IMG/VR virus record: IMGVR_UViG_3300036835_000176
Coordinates: 1 to 56,620 of that record
Source: a virus
Direction: 5' to 3' (one strand)
DNA length: 56,620 nt
A program made the translations under genes and the position numbers. This document shows, in pieces, positions 25,063 through 32,659 of the stretch (position 1 is its first letter; each line of letters starts with the position of its first letter). The notes under the pieces are model-generated. The model did no database searches. It was given only the letters and a program-made list of their open reading frames with translations, and had not been told where the DNA came from.

Positions 25063-25449
25063 TCAGCTTATCGCCCTGGTAACATCCGCCGACACGATCA
25101 AGAATCCGCCCGCGACGGTATACGGTCGCGGTGGCGACTGCCCGCCGTCCATCACCTGCACGTCGTAGGGCAAGCGTACCTCGTGTGAGGGCAGGCCAGA
25201 GGTATCATCGGCGTCAAGCAGGACGGTCAACGCGCCAGGCGTCGTGTCGCTGCCATTCGTGGTGATCGTGACGCCGCTGCCGAGCGTCTTTTGTATCTGG
25301 GCGTCGGCGTCCGTATCCTCTACGTCGCGTTTGGCGGTGAACACGATGGCGCTGTAGGCGGACAGGCCACCGGCGGGCAGGTTGGTGATAGCCGAGAACG
25401 TCAGGACCGCTGCATCGCCGCGTAGGATGTCGAAGTCGTGTTCTAGCAT
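25063..25449 (-). CDS. Phage structural-type protein of unknown role
   Basis: 128 residues, beta-rich, with FDILRGDAAVLTFSAI at the start and LPYDVQVMDG...PPRPYTVAGGFLIVSADVT at the end. This is the pattern of a family of small Ig-like or BppU-N-like baseplate/fibre proteins. It is the gene nearest the terminase on its upstream side and groups with the fibre-like genes 25456-27950. Confidence 0.5.
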   Translation of the reverse strand: MLEHDFDILRGDAAVLTFSAITNLPAGGLSAYSAIVFTAKRDVEDTDADAQIQKTLGSGVTITTNGSDTTPGALTVLLDADDTSGLPSHEVRLPYDVQVMDGGQSPPRPYTVAGGFLIVSADVTRAIS

Positions 25450-25455
25450 GACATT

Positions 25456-26892
25456 CTATCCTTGTGAGGCAGCGCCTGCGGTTACTGCGGTGACGCTAGC
25501 GTTCTGGGCGGAGGGCGAAGCGACAATGGACGCCGCGCTGACCGTGGGACGTGGCAGAATCACGTGACCCTCGCCGCTCAGGCAGATCGTCGCGCCAGCC
25601 GATACGCTCTTGACCGCCTTCAGCGCAATAGCCGCAGCGGCAATGACCGCGATACCGGATTGTTTCAGCGCGAGGCTCGCGCCAGCGGAAACGCTGTTAT
25701 CGAGTGACTTCAGCGCGATACTGGCCTGCGCGCTCTGTGCGAGGTCGGTGGCTTTCAGTGCCAGTGTTGCGGCGGCTGACTTGCTCAGAGTCGCGGATAG
25801 CGCGATTGACGCCGCTGCGCTCTGGGCGAGGTCTACGCTTTTCAGGGCAACCGTAGCGCCCGCGCTCTTCGTGTTGTCTGCGGACTTCAATGCAATGCTG
25901 GCCGCTGCCGAGACGCTAGTAACGCCAGCATCGGCTAGCGCGATGGTCGCGCCTGCTGAGACCGTATTATCAGCCGAGAGTAGCGCGATGGACGCGTCCG
26001 CGTCTACCGTGTTGTCGGCGCTCAGGAGCGCGAGACTGGCCGCAGCGGATTGCTGGTTATCAACGCTCTTGAGCGCAACCGTCGCGGCGGCTGACTTGCT
26101 CAGGGAGGCCAGGAGCGCAATCGAGGCTGCGGCGCTTTTGCTGAGAGTGGCCGAAAGCGCGATGCTGGCCGCAGCGCTCTTGGCGTTATCTATCGACTTG
26201 AGCGCGATACTAGCCGCTGCGCTTTTGGTGAGGTCAGCCGCTTTGAGTGCGAGAGTGGCCGCAGCGGAGACCGATGAGGAGGTCGCGCCGGGCTTGAGCG
26301 CGACGATAGCCGAGCATGCGCCGTTGTTGGCGTCTCCGAATGACCATGCCTCGTTGCCATAACTGGTCGCGGTCGTCACGAGCCGGTATTGCGACCCCAT
26401 CCCATCAAACGTCCCACCGGTCGGCGTCGCGGCGGTATAGGGTGAGGAGTCGGACCAGTTCGCGCCATTCCAGAACGCCTGACAGGCGGCAAGCATGTCA
26501 TTGGCGACGGTGGTTGTGATCGAGGGGAGGCGCTTATCGGTATGCGAGTCGCGGATGCCATGCACATCAATTGGCGAGGCGTTGTCCACGCCGGTGAAGG
26601 CGAGTATCTGGACTTCGGCGAACGTGTTACCGCTGACCGTCCAGGTGTAGGTAGACGGCTCACTGCCACCGGCGACGAGGTAGTAACTGCGCAGGATGAA
26701 CGATTGGCCGGATGTGCTCGCCTGGGTATCAATCTGTGTCCAGCCGCTCGGCGGCGTGATGGTGTGGCTGCCCTCGATGAGCAGGAACGCGATAAGCACA
26801 TCACCCGATGCGACGCCCGATGGCTTTGTGCCCGCAACGCCGGAGCCATTGCCGGGTTTTGTGAGACTGGCGCTGCGGAATGCGATAGCCAT
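25456..26892 (-). CDS. Repetitive fibre-like structural protein
   Basis: 478 residues. Residues 1-200 form a beta-sandwich domain common in phage structural proteins (ASGDVLIAFLLIEGS, PPSGWTQID, SYYLVAGGSEPSTYTW, FTGVDNASPID). Residues ~205-445 consist of about 14 degenerate repeats of 14-16 residues on the pattern KSAAASIALKSxDN. A short tail follows. The regular Ala/Ser/Leu periodicity suggests an elongated repeat structure such as a beta-solenoid or a rod. GAGGT before ATG. It lies upstream of the terminase, away from other tail genes. Receptor binding is a guess. Confidence 0.65.
   Translation of the reverse strand: MAIAFRSASLTKPGNGSGVAGTKPSGVASGDVLIAFLLIEGSHTITPPSGWTQIDTQASTSGQSFILRSYYLVAGGSEPSTYTWTVSGNTFAEVQILAFTGVDNASPIDVHGIRDSHTDKRLPSITTTVANDMLAACQAFWNGANWSDSSPYTAATPTGGTFDGMGSQYRLVTTATSYGNEAWSFGDANNGACSAIVALKPGATSSSVSAAATLALKAADLTKSAAASIALKSIDNAKSAAASIALSATLSKSAAASIALLASLSKSAAATVALKSVDNQQSAAASLALLSADNTVDADASIALLSADNTVSAGATIALADAGVTSVSAAASIALKSADNTKSAGATVALKSVDLAQSAAASIALSATLSKSAAATLALKATDLAQSAQASIALKSLDNSVSAGASLALKQSGIAVIAAAAIALKAVKSVSAGATICLSGEGHVILPRPTVSAASIVASPSAQNASVTAVTAGAASQG
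25570..26280 (-). repeat. Tandem 42-51-base repeats of the fibre-like gene
   Basis: About 14 degenerate copies encoding SAAASIALKSxDN-type units, most one codon group apart in length. The copies differ from each other at many third positions, so the array is old or under selection rather than a recent expansion. Confidence 0.75.
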
Positions 26893-26900
26893 GACTTACC

Positions 26901-27341
26901 TCACAGCCGTTTGCGGTCGTCTGTGAGGACACAAGAGCCATCATCGAAGAGCGCGAGCAATGTCTTGACGGTGCGGCGCCCAATCTTCTGCTGATAGCCA
27001 ATGACCGTCGCGCGTGGGTCTTGCGCGACGGGCGCGCCAGGATCAAGGATGGCGTAGGCTTGCCGGATACGAAACAGGATCGGTTGCGCGCCGTCAGGGA
27101 TCAGCACGAAGACTTGCTGGAGCGCACCGTAACGTTCGGGATACTGTGGAATGAGCGCAAGCGTCTGCGGTGGATGGGCGACGATCAGTGCGAAGTTGCG
27201 ATGTTCGCCGGTTTCTTCGCAGTATTCGCTAATCGTCTCGCCATTCGCATAGACCGCCAGCCAGTGCCAGGGATCGAACATGTTATCCTCTGGCATGGCT
27301 GGATTCGGTTTGGCGACATGCGGGTTGTTCGGGTCAAGCAT
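26901..27341 (-). CDS. Hypothetical protein in the fibre gene group
   Basis: 146 residues with no family recognised. N-terminus is proline- and asparagine-rich (PNNPHVAKPNPAMPED); the body is a mixed alpha-beta globular domain (FALIVAHPPQTLALIPQYPERYG, LFRIRQAYAILD). GGAAGCGAG precedes ATG. It lies between two fibre-type genes in the late operon. Confidence 0.55.
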   Translation of the reverse strand: MLDPNNPHVAKPNPAMPEDNMFDPWHWLAVYANGETISEYCEETGEHRNFALIVAHPPQTLALIPQYPERYGALQQVFVLIPDGAQPILFRIRQAYAILDPGAPVAQDPRATVIGYQQKIGRRTVKTLLALFDDGSCVLTDDRKRL

Positions 27342-27395
27342 GGAATTGCTCGCTTCCCGTCGTAGTCACGATCATTGAATTGACCGTCAAGCAAG

Positions 27396-27950
27396 CTAGC
27401 TCTCATCGTATGTTATGGTCAAGTTGGGCAATGCCGTGCTCGCGTTGCCGCCACCGGCGTAGGCGGCTGCCACGGCGGCGACGGTCTGCGCGTACTTGCC
27501 ACACTTCGCGCTGTTGGTCGCTGAGCCGCCGGTGGAGTCGTACGTGTAGTCAGAGGTCGAGAGCGCGGTGTAGTTCGTCGGCGCGGCGCCGTTCGTGACG
27601 CTATCATCGGCGGGGTAGTTGCCGCTGGAAGTCCCCTGCGAGCCGTTGTTCTGCACATACGAGGATGCGCCGCCGGTGAGTGTGTGAACCTCTAAGCCGG
27701 ACGTAATGGAACTGGCGAGCTTGATCCGCAGGTTTGACAGCGTGGTCGAGCCGCCGCCGCTACTCACGTAGAGCGAGAGCTGGCGGTAGTAGCTAAACCG
27801 GCGCGTGCTGCCCGTGGGGATGGTGATGGGGCTGGCGGTATCGTTGTACGTGTCACTGCGCGAGAACGAGACTGAGCCGGTACCGCTCGTGACATCGTGT
27901 GAGGTCGGGCCGCTACCATCCCACGCCCTCACTTGCGTAACAGCAGCCAT
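27396..27950 (-). CDS. Structural-type protein, Ser/Thr/Gly-rich
   Basis: 184 residues from ATG 27950 with AGAGAGG seven bases upstream. It reads as a beta-sandwich domain (TIPTGSTRRFSYYRQLSLYVS, TTLSNLRIKLASSI) followed by a serine- and glycine-rich stretch and a short YAQTVAAVAAAYAGGG helix. Similar proteins are found as accessory head or fibre parts in siphophages. Probably a virion protein. Confidence 0.55.
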   Translation of the reverse strand: MAAVTQVRAWDGSGPTSHDVTSGTGSVSFSRSDTYNDTASPITIPTGSTRRFSYYRQLSLYVSSGGGSTTLSNLRIKLASSITSGLEVHTLTGGASSYVQNNGSQGTSSGNYPADDSVTNGAAPTNYTALSTSDYTYDSTGGSATNSAKCGKYAQTVAAVAAAYAGGGNASTALPNLTITYDES

Positions 27951-27954
27951 GTGG

Positions 27955-28149
27955 CTACCTCTCTTTGCAACGCCCAAGCGCCACAGCGGCGGGGCCGATA
28001 CCGTGTGCGAGGTCTAACGCCGCGCGCCAGACGGATTGCTCAGGACGGATAAAGAGCCAGATGACGAGCCACGCTTTGCGGTCAAGCGCGTGGCGCTCGC
28101 AGAAGCGCTCGAAGCGTTCAGGGTGTACGCGGTAACTGTTGGCGCGCAT
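27955..28149 (-). CDS. Hypothetical small protein
   Basis: 64 residues with AGAGGT seven bases before ATG and a stop five bases before the next gene's start. Composition (RFERFCERHALDRKAWLVIWLFIRPEQ) looks like a genuine folded helix protein. Overlaps the end of the 28014-28379 reading frame in another frame. Confidence 0.5.
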   Translation of the reverse strand: MRANSYRVHPERFERFCERHALDRKAWLVIWLFIRPEQSVWRAALDLAHGIGPAAVALGRCKER

Positions 28150-28379
28150 GGTCTGACCTCTAACTGGACGGCGGGGCGGCCACGCTGGAATGTCGCCAGC
28201 AACTTCGCGTGCCGTGACTGTGCCTCTTTGCGTACATCCGCCTGCGCGCTGTCATGTCCAGCGGTCTTGAGCGCCGCTTCGACTGCCGACGCCACCAACG
28301 CGGCGCTTGAGCGACTGCCGTACTCGCCAAGGCGATACCAGTGCGAACCGAGCGCGACGCGATACCACACCACGAACAT
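28014..28379 (-). CDS. Hypothetical protein, first gene of the late cluster
   Basis: 121 residues, GAAAGG seven bases before ATG. The first ~75 residues look real (VVWYRVALGSHWYRLGEYGSRSSAALVASAVEAALKTAG). The last ~45, where the frame overlaps the following gene by 136 bases, become Ser-rich and may be a by-product of overlapping code. No family recognised. Confidence 0.45.
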   Translation of the reverse strand: MFVVWYRVALGSHWYRLGEYGSRSSAALVASAVEAALKTAGHDSAQADVRKEAQSRHAKLLATFQRGRPAVQLEVRPCAPTVTAYTLNASSASASATRLTAKRGSSSGSLSVLSNPSGARR

Positions 28380-28434
28380 GCGGCGACCTTTCAGGCTAGG
28401 CGATTTGCGGATTTACTGGCTGTAAGGTACACTT

Positions 28435-28464
28435 GATCTAGCGGAACTTAGATCGTGATATGAT
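28435..28464 (+). promoter_or_regulatory. Integrase promoter with palindromic operator
   Basis: GATCTA (28435-28440) and TAGATC (28449-28454) form an inverted repeat. Immediately after it TGA-TATGAT (28456-28464) fits an extended -10. A repressor at the palindrome would cover the promoter. The region also has to contain the start of the leftward late transcript, for which I see no clear promoter. Confidence 0.45.
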
Positions 28465-28501
28465 CGGGCTATTTTCGGGCCATATGAAAGGGGATTTTGT
28501 G

Positions 28502-29494
28502 ATGTCAGGGAACGAGATACGCGACGTGGAGATCATTGGGTATCACTCGTTGCCGTGGGAGGTTGACGCGCTACGCGAGTGGATGGCGTCGCTTCGTGGG
28601 CGCTCTGGCTCGCAGAAGACTTTGCGCGGCTATTGGGATACGTTTACCGACTTCGCGCGCACGCTCGCATCTGCGGGCTTCCGCCTTGATGACGATACGC
28701 AGGACGTGGCGCGCGTCGCGCGGGAATGGTCGGAGCGATGGGGCAAGGGCAAGCCACCATCTAAAGCGACCATCGCGCTACGCCTTACGGTTGTCAGCAG
28801 CTTCTATCGCTTCGCCCGGAAGCGGACGAAGTTCGACAAGGCCAACCCGATTGACTTGCTTGACCGGCCCAACGTGGCAGGATACGAGAAGGCGCGCCCA
28901 CTGCCATTCGGAACCGTGAGCGCCGCGCTCGCAAAGATTGACCGCTCAACGCCACAAGGCGCGCGTGACTACGCCTTGCTCTTGCTCGGCTTGCGTACCG
29001 GCAAGCGCAAGTCAGAACTGGCCGCGCTGTCGTGGAGCGATCTGGCATTAGAGGGCGCTATCATCACCGTGACATGGCCGCGTCTGAAAGGTGACAAGAG
29101 CGCATGGACGGAATTGAGCGGCGAAGTATCTGACGCGCTCTTGGCGTGGCTGGAGATGGCCTATGGTCACATCAGCCCGAATGCGATCATTGCGCCGGAC
29201 GCGCCGGTGTGGATCTCATTCGCCCGCAGTCTGCCCAAGGGGCGTATCGAGCGTATGACGCCATCTGCTATCGCCTATATCTGCCAGAAACGGCTCGGTA
29301 CGTCGCGCGTTCACCGTTTGCGCCACACCTACGCGCGTGACTTACTCGCATCCGGCGCATCACCAACAGAGATACAGGCGCTCTTGGGGCATTCCAGCCT
29401 GGTCACGACAGACCGCTATCTGCCACACCTGACGCCAACGCGCGACCCATACGCTGTGAAGATTGCCGCGCTCTATGCTGAGAAGGGCGACTAG
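28502..29494 (+). CDS. Tyrosine recombinase (integrase)
   Basis: 330 residues from ATG 28502, eight bases after AAAGGGG; upstream ATGs at 28460 and 28484 lack a site. Residues ~18-115 are the SAM-like core-binding domain (LREWMASLRGRSGSQKTLRGYW). The catalytic domain has Arg169 (TGKRKSEL), Lys196 (RLKGDK), His271-x-x-Arg274 (HRLRHTYA), His297 (LGHSS) and nucleophile Tyr306 (TTDRYL). It is short and XerC-like, without an obvious arm-binding domain. Lone on the plus strand between late and replication clusters. Confidence 0.93.
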   Translation: MSGNEIRDVEIIGYHSLPWEVDALREWMASLRGRSGSQKTLRGYWDTFTDFARTLASAGFRLDDDTQDVARVAREWSERWGKGKPPSKATIALRLTVVSSFYRFARKRTKFDKANPIDLLDRPNVAGYEKARPLPFGTVSAALAKIDRSTPQGARDYALLLLGLRTGKRKSELAALSWSDLALEGAIITVTWPRLKGDKSAWTELSGEVSDALLAWLEMAYGHISPNAIIAPDAPVWISFARSLPKGRIERMTPSAIAYICQKRLGTSRVHRLRHTYARDLLASGASPTEIQALLGHSSLVTTDRYLPHLTPTRDPYAVKIAALYAEKGD

Positions 29495-29503
29495 AAAGGC
29501 GAT

Positions 29504-29620
29504 GGCCCCGGCAGGCGACAGGGGGAGAGGAACCTATCGTCAGCGCTCCTGCCGGGGAAGCCAGAGGCCCGATGGGGTGACTTACACATCCGGAGTAAGC
29601 CGTACGGTCCCCACCGGGCC
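29504..29620. other. Double-hairpin structured element after the integrase (possible attP or RNA)
   Basis: Two strong inverted repeats stand back to back. The first is CCCCGGCAGG (29506-29515) with CCTGCCGGGG (29548-29557), 10 perfect pairs. The second is GGCCCGATGGGG (29566-29577) with CCCCACCGGGCC (29609-29620), 11 of 12 pairs, enclosing a further CTTAC/GTAAG stem. No T-run follows, so a simple terminator is unlikely. Phage attachment sites commonly adjoin the integrase gene, which is one reading; a structured RNA is another. Confidence 0.6.
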
Positions 29621-29623
29621 AGA

Positions 29624-29812
29624 TTAGAAGATCACGGCTAGCAGCCACTTGAGCAACGGGCGCCGGTATCTGCAGGAGTCACAGGTGCGTTGCGTGGGCG
29701 AACAAGAGACATCGCATTCCGGGCAACGCCAGCCAAAGGGATAATAGACGAGCCGCCTGTCAGCCTTCCATGGCAGTTGCGGCGTTGGCTCGTCGCGTTC
29801 CGGCTTATTCAT
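29624..29812 (-). CDS. Small zinc-ribbon protein
   Basis: 62 residues. Four cysteines in CPECDVSC...CDSCRY (PECD and DSC pairs) suggest one zinc ribbon, followed by a hydrophobic end (LLKWLLAVIF). Overlaps the gene upstream by four bases. Function unknown. Confidence 0.55.
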   Translation of the reverse strand: MNKPERDEPTPQLPWKADRRLVYYPFGWRCPECDVSCSPTQRTCDSCRYRRPLLKWLLAVIF

Positions 29813-30036
29813 CGGCGCTCAAGCCAGTCCAACATATTCAGCGCCGTACGTTGCGATAGGCGCCGCCCATCGTGCATCTGCACGTAGATGGGCCAGCGCT
29901 GGCACGCTAGCGTCAGGAGCCACGCTCGCATCGCCTTGGGCATTGGCAATGCTCTCAGGACCGTGACGGCGCGCAGAAGCTTGTTGATGTTGGATACGTT
30001 GATGTGTACCCGCGCCTTCAACTCGCTCGCGCTCAT
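29809..30036 (-). CDS. Hypothetical small helical protein
   Basis: 75 residues, helical, basic. The start SELKARVHINVSNINKLLRAVTVL could be a helix-turn-helix. It ends on the ATGA start of the zinc-ribbon gene. GGAACGGA precedes ATG. Likely a small DNA-binding protein, not proven. Confidence 0.5.
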   Translation of the reverse strand: MSASELKARVHINVSNINKLLRAVTVLRALPMPKAMRAWLLTLACQRWPIYVQMHDGRRLSQRTALNMLDWLERR

Positions 30037-30137
30037 GTCTACATCCGTTCCTGTTTCAGAGTATGCGCCGCCATCGCGTCATCCAGGTTTACCGTCTCAA
30101 GACGGAAGGTGTGGGAACCGCTCGCCTAATGTGTCTA

Positions 30138-30674
30138 CTACCCGCAGGACTCGCGCATCTGCGTTCTTCTGGCCTTCGCAACAACCGCGTAATGCGTTTG
30201 CCGCCAGTAGAACGGAACGAGCCGGACCAGTAGATTTAACTCGCTCGACAGCTTGATAGGCTTCATGCTCACGGCTTCGGCGGCTTGCGCCACCGTCCGC
30301 TCATCTCGCCAGATCATGACCGCCGCGTCGGTCACCTGCTTGCCAAACCTGGCGTACAAGCGACCCTTGACGTAGCTGACATCCCACCATGCCGCGTCAC
30401 CCCGTTGCTCTGCGACCCATCGCGGAAGTGAATCCTTGATATATCGCGTGAACTCCGGCGCATACGCGCATCCGCCTAAGCGGTCTGGTGTGGCGTCCTT
30501 TCCCTCAACGCTGTCTACCTCCAGGACGTTAATCCTGCCAGGCACACTATCGTGTCGGGTAATGGCTGGCCCTATCGTGTACACCGGCGGGTCAGGGCGA
30601 TAGGCGGGAATATGCGAGGCGGGCGTGCCGTCCATACGGACTGACGCATTGCGCGCCCGGCGCTTCCTGCTCAC
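30138..30674 (-). CDS. Putative DNA-binding regulator
   Basis: 178 residues from GTG 30674 (GGAG just upstream); ATG 30707 would add eleven basic residues without a ribosome site. Very basic N-terminus. The C-terminal third (DAAVMIWRDERTVAQAAEAVSMKPIKLSSELNLLVRLVPFYWR) looks like a sigma-70 region 4 or ArpU/RinA-like helix-turn-helix. It has its own consensus-like promoter at 30736-30765 and stands just upstream of the integrase and late regions, so a late activator role is attractive but unproven. Confidence 0.5.
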   Translation of the reverse strand: MSRKRRARNASVRMDGTPASHIPAYRPDPPVYTIGPAITRHDSVPGRINVLEVDSVEGKDATPDRLGGCAYAPEFTRYIKDSLPRWVAEQRGDAAWWDVSYVKGRLYARFGKQVTDAAVMIWRDERTVAQAAEAVSMKPIKLSSELNLLVRLVPFYWRQTHYAVVAKARRTQMRESCG

Positions 30675-30735
30675 ACGGCTCCTGCTCCTGGGCTTGACAA
30701 CGATCATGGAAAGCCAAAAGCAAACGTCATCAAAA

Positions 30736-30765
30736 GTGATACCACGAAGGTTCCACGCGTGTCAA
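30736..30765 (-). promoter_or_regulatory. Sigma70-type promoter, leftward
   Basis: On the minus strand TTGACA (30760-30765), an 18-base spacer, then TATCAC (30736-30741) preceded by TGG, an extended -10. It reads into the putative regulator at 30138-30674. Confidence 0.7.
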
Positions 30766-30805
30766 GTGCGAAATGCTATTGGTGGAACTTTTGGCTATGC
30801 AAAGA

Positions 30806-31156
30806 TCATGCACGCCCTTGGTAGAGCCTATGTCCGCACGGTTTCGCGCAGGCACAGCGCCCGATCTGGACTCGCTTCTCGACTGCGACGCCGCAATGTG
30901 GGCAAACGTTCGTGTCCAGGGCGCGCAGATATTTCGCCAGCGCCTCATCAGACTGCCGTTTCTGCTCTGCCCACTCCTCTGGCGTCAGTGAGGCAAAGGA
31001 AGGGCATTCACCACAAATAGACGAGCCTTCATAGCACGGGCGCGGCCCCGGCTTGGGATAGGCGATGCCAGCCTTGCAGACCTCGGCGGGCATGATGTAA
31101 TGGCGACACCAGCCGCCTAGCGGATGCTTGCGTATATCCTGGCTATCCTGAGTCAT
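30806..31156 (-). CDS. Cysteine-rich protein of unknown function
   Basis: 116 residues from ATG 31156 (AAGGA upstream). Eleven cysteines, including CGECPSF, CPHCGVAV and CACAKPCGH, suggest two or more metal sites. A charged helix (LTPEEWAEQKRQSDEALAKYLRAL) separates the clusters. Part of the leftward replication-side operon. No family recognised. Confidence 0.6.
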   Translation of the reverse strand: MTQDSQDIRKHPLGGWCRHYIMPAEVCKAGIAYPKPGPRPCYEGSSICGECPSFASLTPEEWAEQKRQSDEALAKYLRALDTNVCPHCGVAVEKRVQIGRCACAKPCGHRLYQGRA

Positions 31157-31160
31157 CACC

Positions 31161-31430
31161 CTATCCTTCCCGCAACTCGCGCAGTATCTCGCGCGCTTGC
31201 TTTACCCACACGGTTATCTCCTCATGATGGACGAGTGCGAGATCATGCGCGACTGGCACATCAGCCACTGCCTCGGCAAGCTCTATCAGCCGCTCGGCGA
31301 TATTATTACGCTTGGCGGAATCGTCCAGCGCGTGCGCCAACGGCGTGTACTCGCCCAACGCTTCGGCGGCGGCCTCATCGCGGCGGCGCGCCTTCTCGAC
31401 CAATTCGCGGCTGTCAGGGTCGTGTGTCAT
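31161..31430 (-). CDS. Hypothetical acidic helical protein
   Basis: 89 residues, almost entirely helical and charged (SRELVEKARRRDEAAAEALGEY, ITVWVKQAREILRELREG). CGGAG six bases before ATG. Ends five bases before the next gene. Unknown. Confidence 0.55.
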   Translation of the reverse strand: MTHDPDSRELVEKARRRDEAAAEALGEYTPLAHALDDSAKRNNIAERLIELAEAVADVPVAHDLALVHHEEITVWVKQAREILRELREG

Positions 31431-31443
31431 GGGTTACTCCGCT

Positions 31444-32124
31444 CTAGTCTTCGCTGAACGAACGATTTTGCTTGGGGTCCGTGATGAACTCGCGTCCGCG
31501 TGGGTCAACTGCCGGACGGCTCGGAGAATCAATGAGCGCTACATCAGCTATCATCATGGCGATGTTGGCCAGCGCCGCCGCTGATTTGGCGATATCAGCG
31601 GAAGTGCTACGCTCCACCGCCTCACTCACTGCCGACACCTGACCGCGTAAGCGCCCAGCTAGCATGCGCAGGTTGCGCCGGTCACGCCATCCAGGCTCAT
31701 CATCATGAAGCGCCAAATCGGCTTCCATTTGATCGGCAAACCAGAGAAGAACCTTGCGCGCCTTACGTTGGCTTGAGATGGTACGCAGCATAGATTTCAC
31801 ATAGGCGAGGCGCGCATTGATGATTGCAAGGCGCTTCTTGACCGCAATTGATTCCTGCGTCTTGCGATCCTTGTAGGCGAAGAAGTTCCGCTTTGCGTTG
31901 TAGTCATATTCCCCATTCCGCAACGATACCTGCTGTCGATGGAGAATGTCCGCGCGAATCTCTGCGAGTTGTGTGTCCGCCTCCTGCTTGAATACCGCAA
32001 GCAACCCCTTCCACTGCACAAGCCCCTCATGCATGTGCAGGAATGCCCTGTCCTCATCTGACGCTGAATCCGCAAGTTCGCGCTCAACGACCTGGCGGAA
32101 GTCAGTTGCGCTCATCAGTTCCAT
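31444..32124 (-). CDS. Hypothetical helical protein
   Basis: 226 residues from ATG 32124, with AAGAGGA overlapping the end of the upstream gene. Long alpha-helical segments (FKQEADTQLAEIRADILHRQ, VKKRLAIINARLAYVKSML) point to a coiled-coil protein. No enzyme motif. The tight coupling to the 32126-32635 gene suggests a joint role. Confidence 0.6.
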   Translation of the reverse strand: MELMSATDFRQVVERELADSASDEDRAFLHMHEGLVQWKGLLAVFKQEADTQLAEIRADILHRQQVSLRNGEYDYNAKRNFFAYKDRKTQESIAVKKRLAIINARLAYVKSMLRTISSQRKARKVLLWFADQMEADLALHDDEPGWRDRRNLRMLAGRLRGQVSAVSEAVERSTSADIAKSAAALANIAMMIADVALIDSPSRPAVDPRGREFITDPKQNRSFSED

Positions 32125-32125
32125 G

Positions 32126-32635
32126 TTATTCCTCTTGATTTTGTGGCGCTGGCAGCATGGGCGGCGTCGCGCTCGGCAAGAGCGGCGGCATGCGTCCACT
32201 CGCGTAGACATCGTGTAGTTGCGGCTCAAGCCATTGCCCGACCGTCTGATGATCCGGCAAAAGCATTTGCGCCAGGAACGCGCTCTCGAAGGTTTCGACG
32301 CCGGAATCAATCGCTACCAGCTTCGCCTTGACGATCATGTACAGCGCGCGCCAGCGCTCCCGTAGCGCCTGCTCGTACAGGTTGCGCGCGGCAGTCTCCG
32401 AACGCGCACGCCAACTATCCAAGTGGGTAAACCGGCGCTCTTTGGCGTCAGGCAGAGGCAAGGTGATGCGCACTTGCCAGCCATCCTTCTTGAACAGCAG
32501 CGCCGCCATTGGCCCTTCGGTCATGTAGGCGAACGCCGTAGCGCCAAAGCGCGTCAACTCATGCTCGATGTCTGCCTTGGTCTTTGCCACCGCTACCGTT
32601 GTGCCAGCGGCGTACGTCCGCTTCGTTGTTGTCAT
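32126..32635 (-). CDS. Conserved phage protein (unknown role)
   Basis: 169 residues. The pattern TTVAVAKTKADIEHELTRFGAT, VRITLPLPD, ERWRALYMIVKAKLVAIDSG and FLAQMLLPDHQTVGQWLEPQL is a widely shared phage protein family, usually encoded near recombination or replication genes; its function is not established. AAAAGGA before ATG. Confidence 0.7.
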   Translation of the reverse strand: MTTTKRTYAAGTTVAVAKTKADIEHELTRFGATAFAYMTEGPMAALLFKKDGWQVRITLPLPDAKERRFTHLDSWRARSETAARNLYEQALRERWRALYMIVKAKLVAIDSGVETFESAFLAQMLLPDHQTVGQWLEPQLHDVYASGRMPPLLPSATPPMLPAPQNQEE

Positions 32636-32659
32636 GTCCTTTTCCTCTCCCCTTCATCC

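Noticed and set aside
25610-26362. 250-codon plus-strand frame with Ala/Ser repeats
   Set aside because: Its repetitiveness is the antisense image of the fibre repeat array.
29566-29620. Second integrase-adjacent hairpin read as a tRNA or tRNA fragment
   Set aside because: The GGCCCGA...CGGGCCA ends look like an acceptor stem, but the element is only 55 bases and lacks T and anticodon arms.
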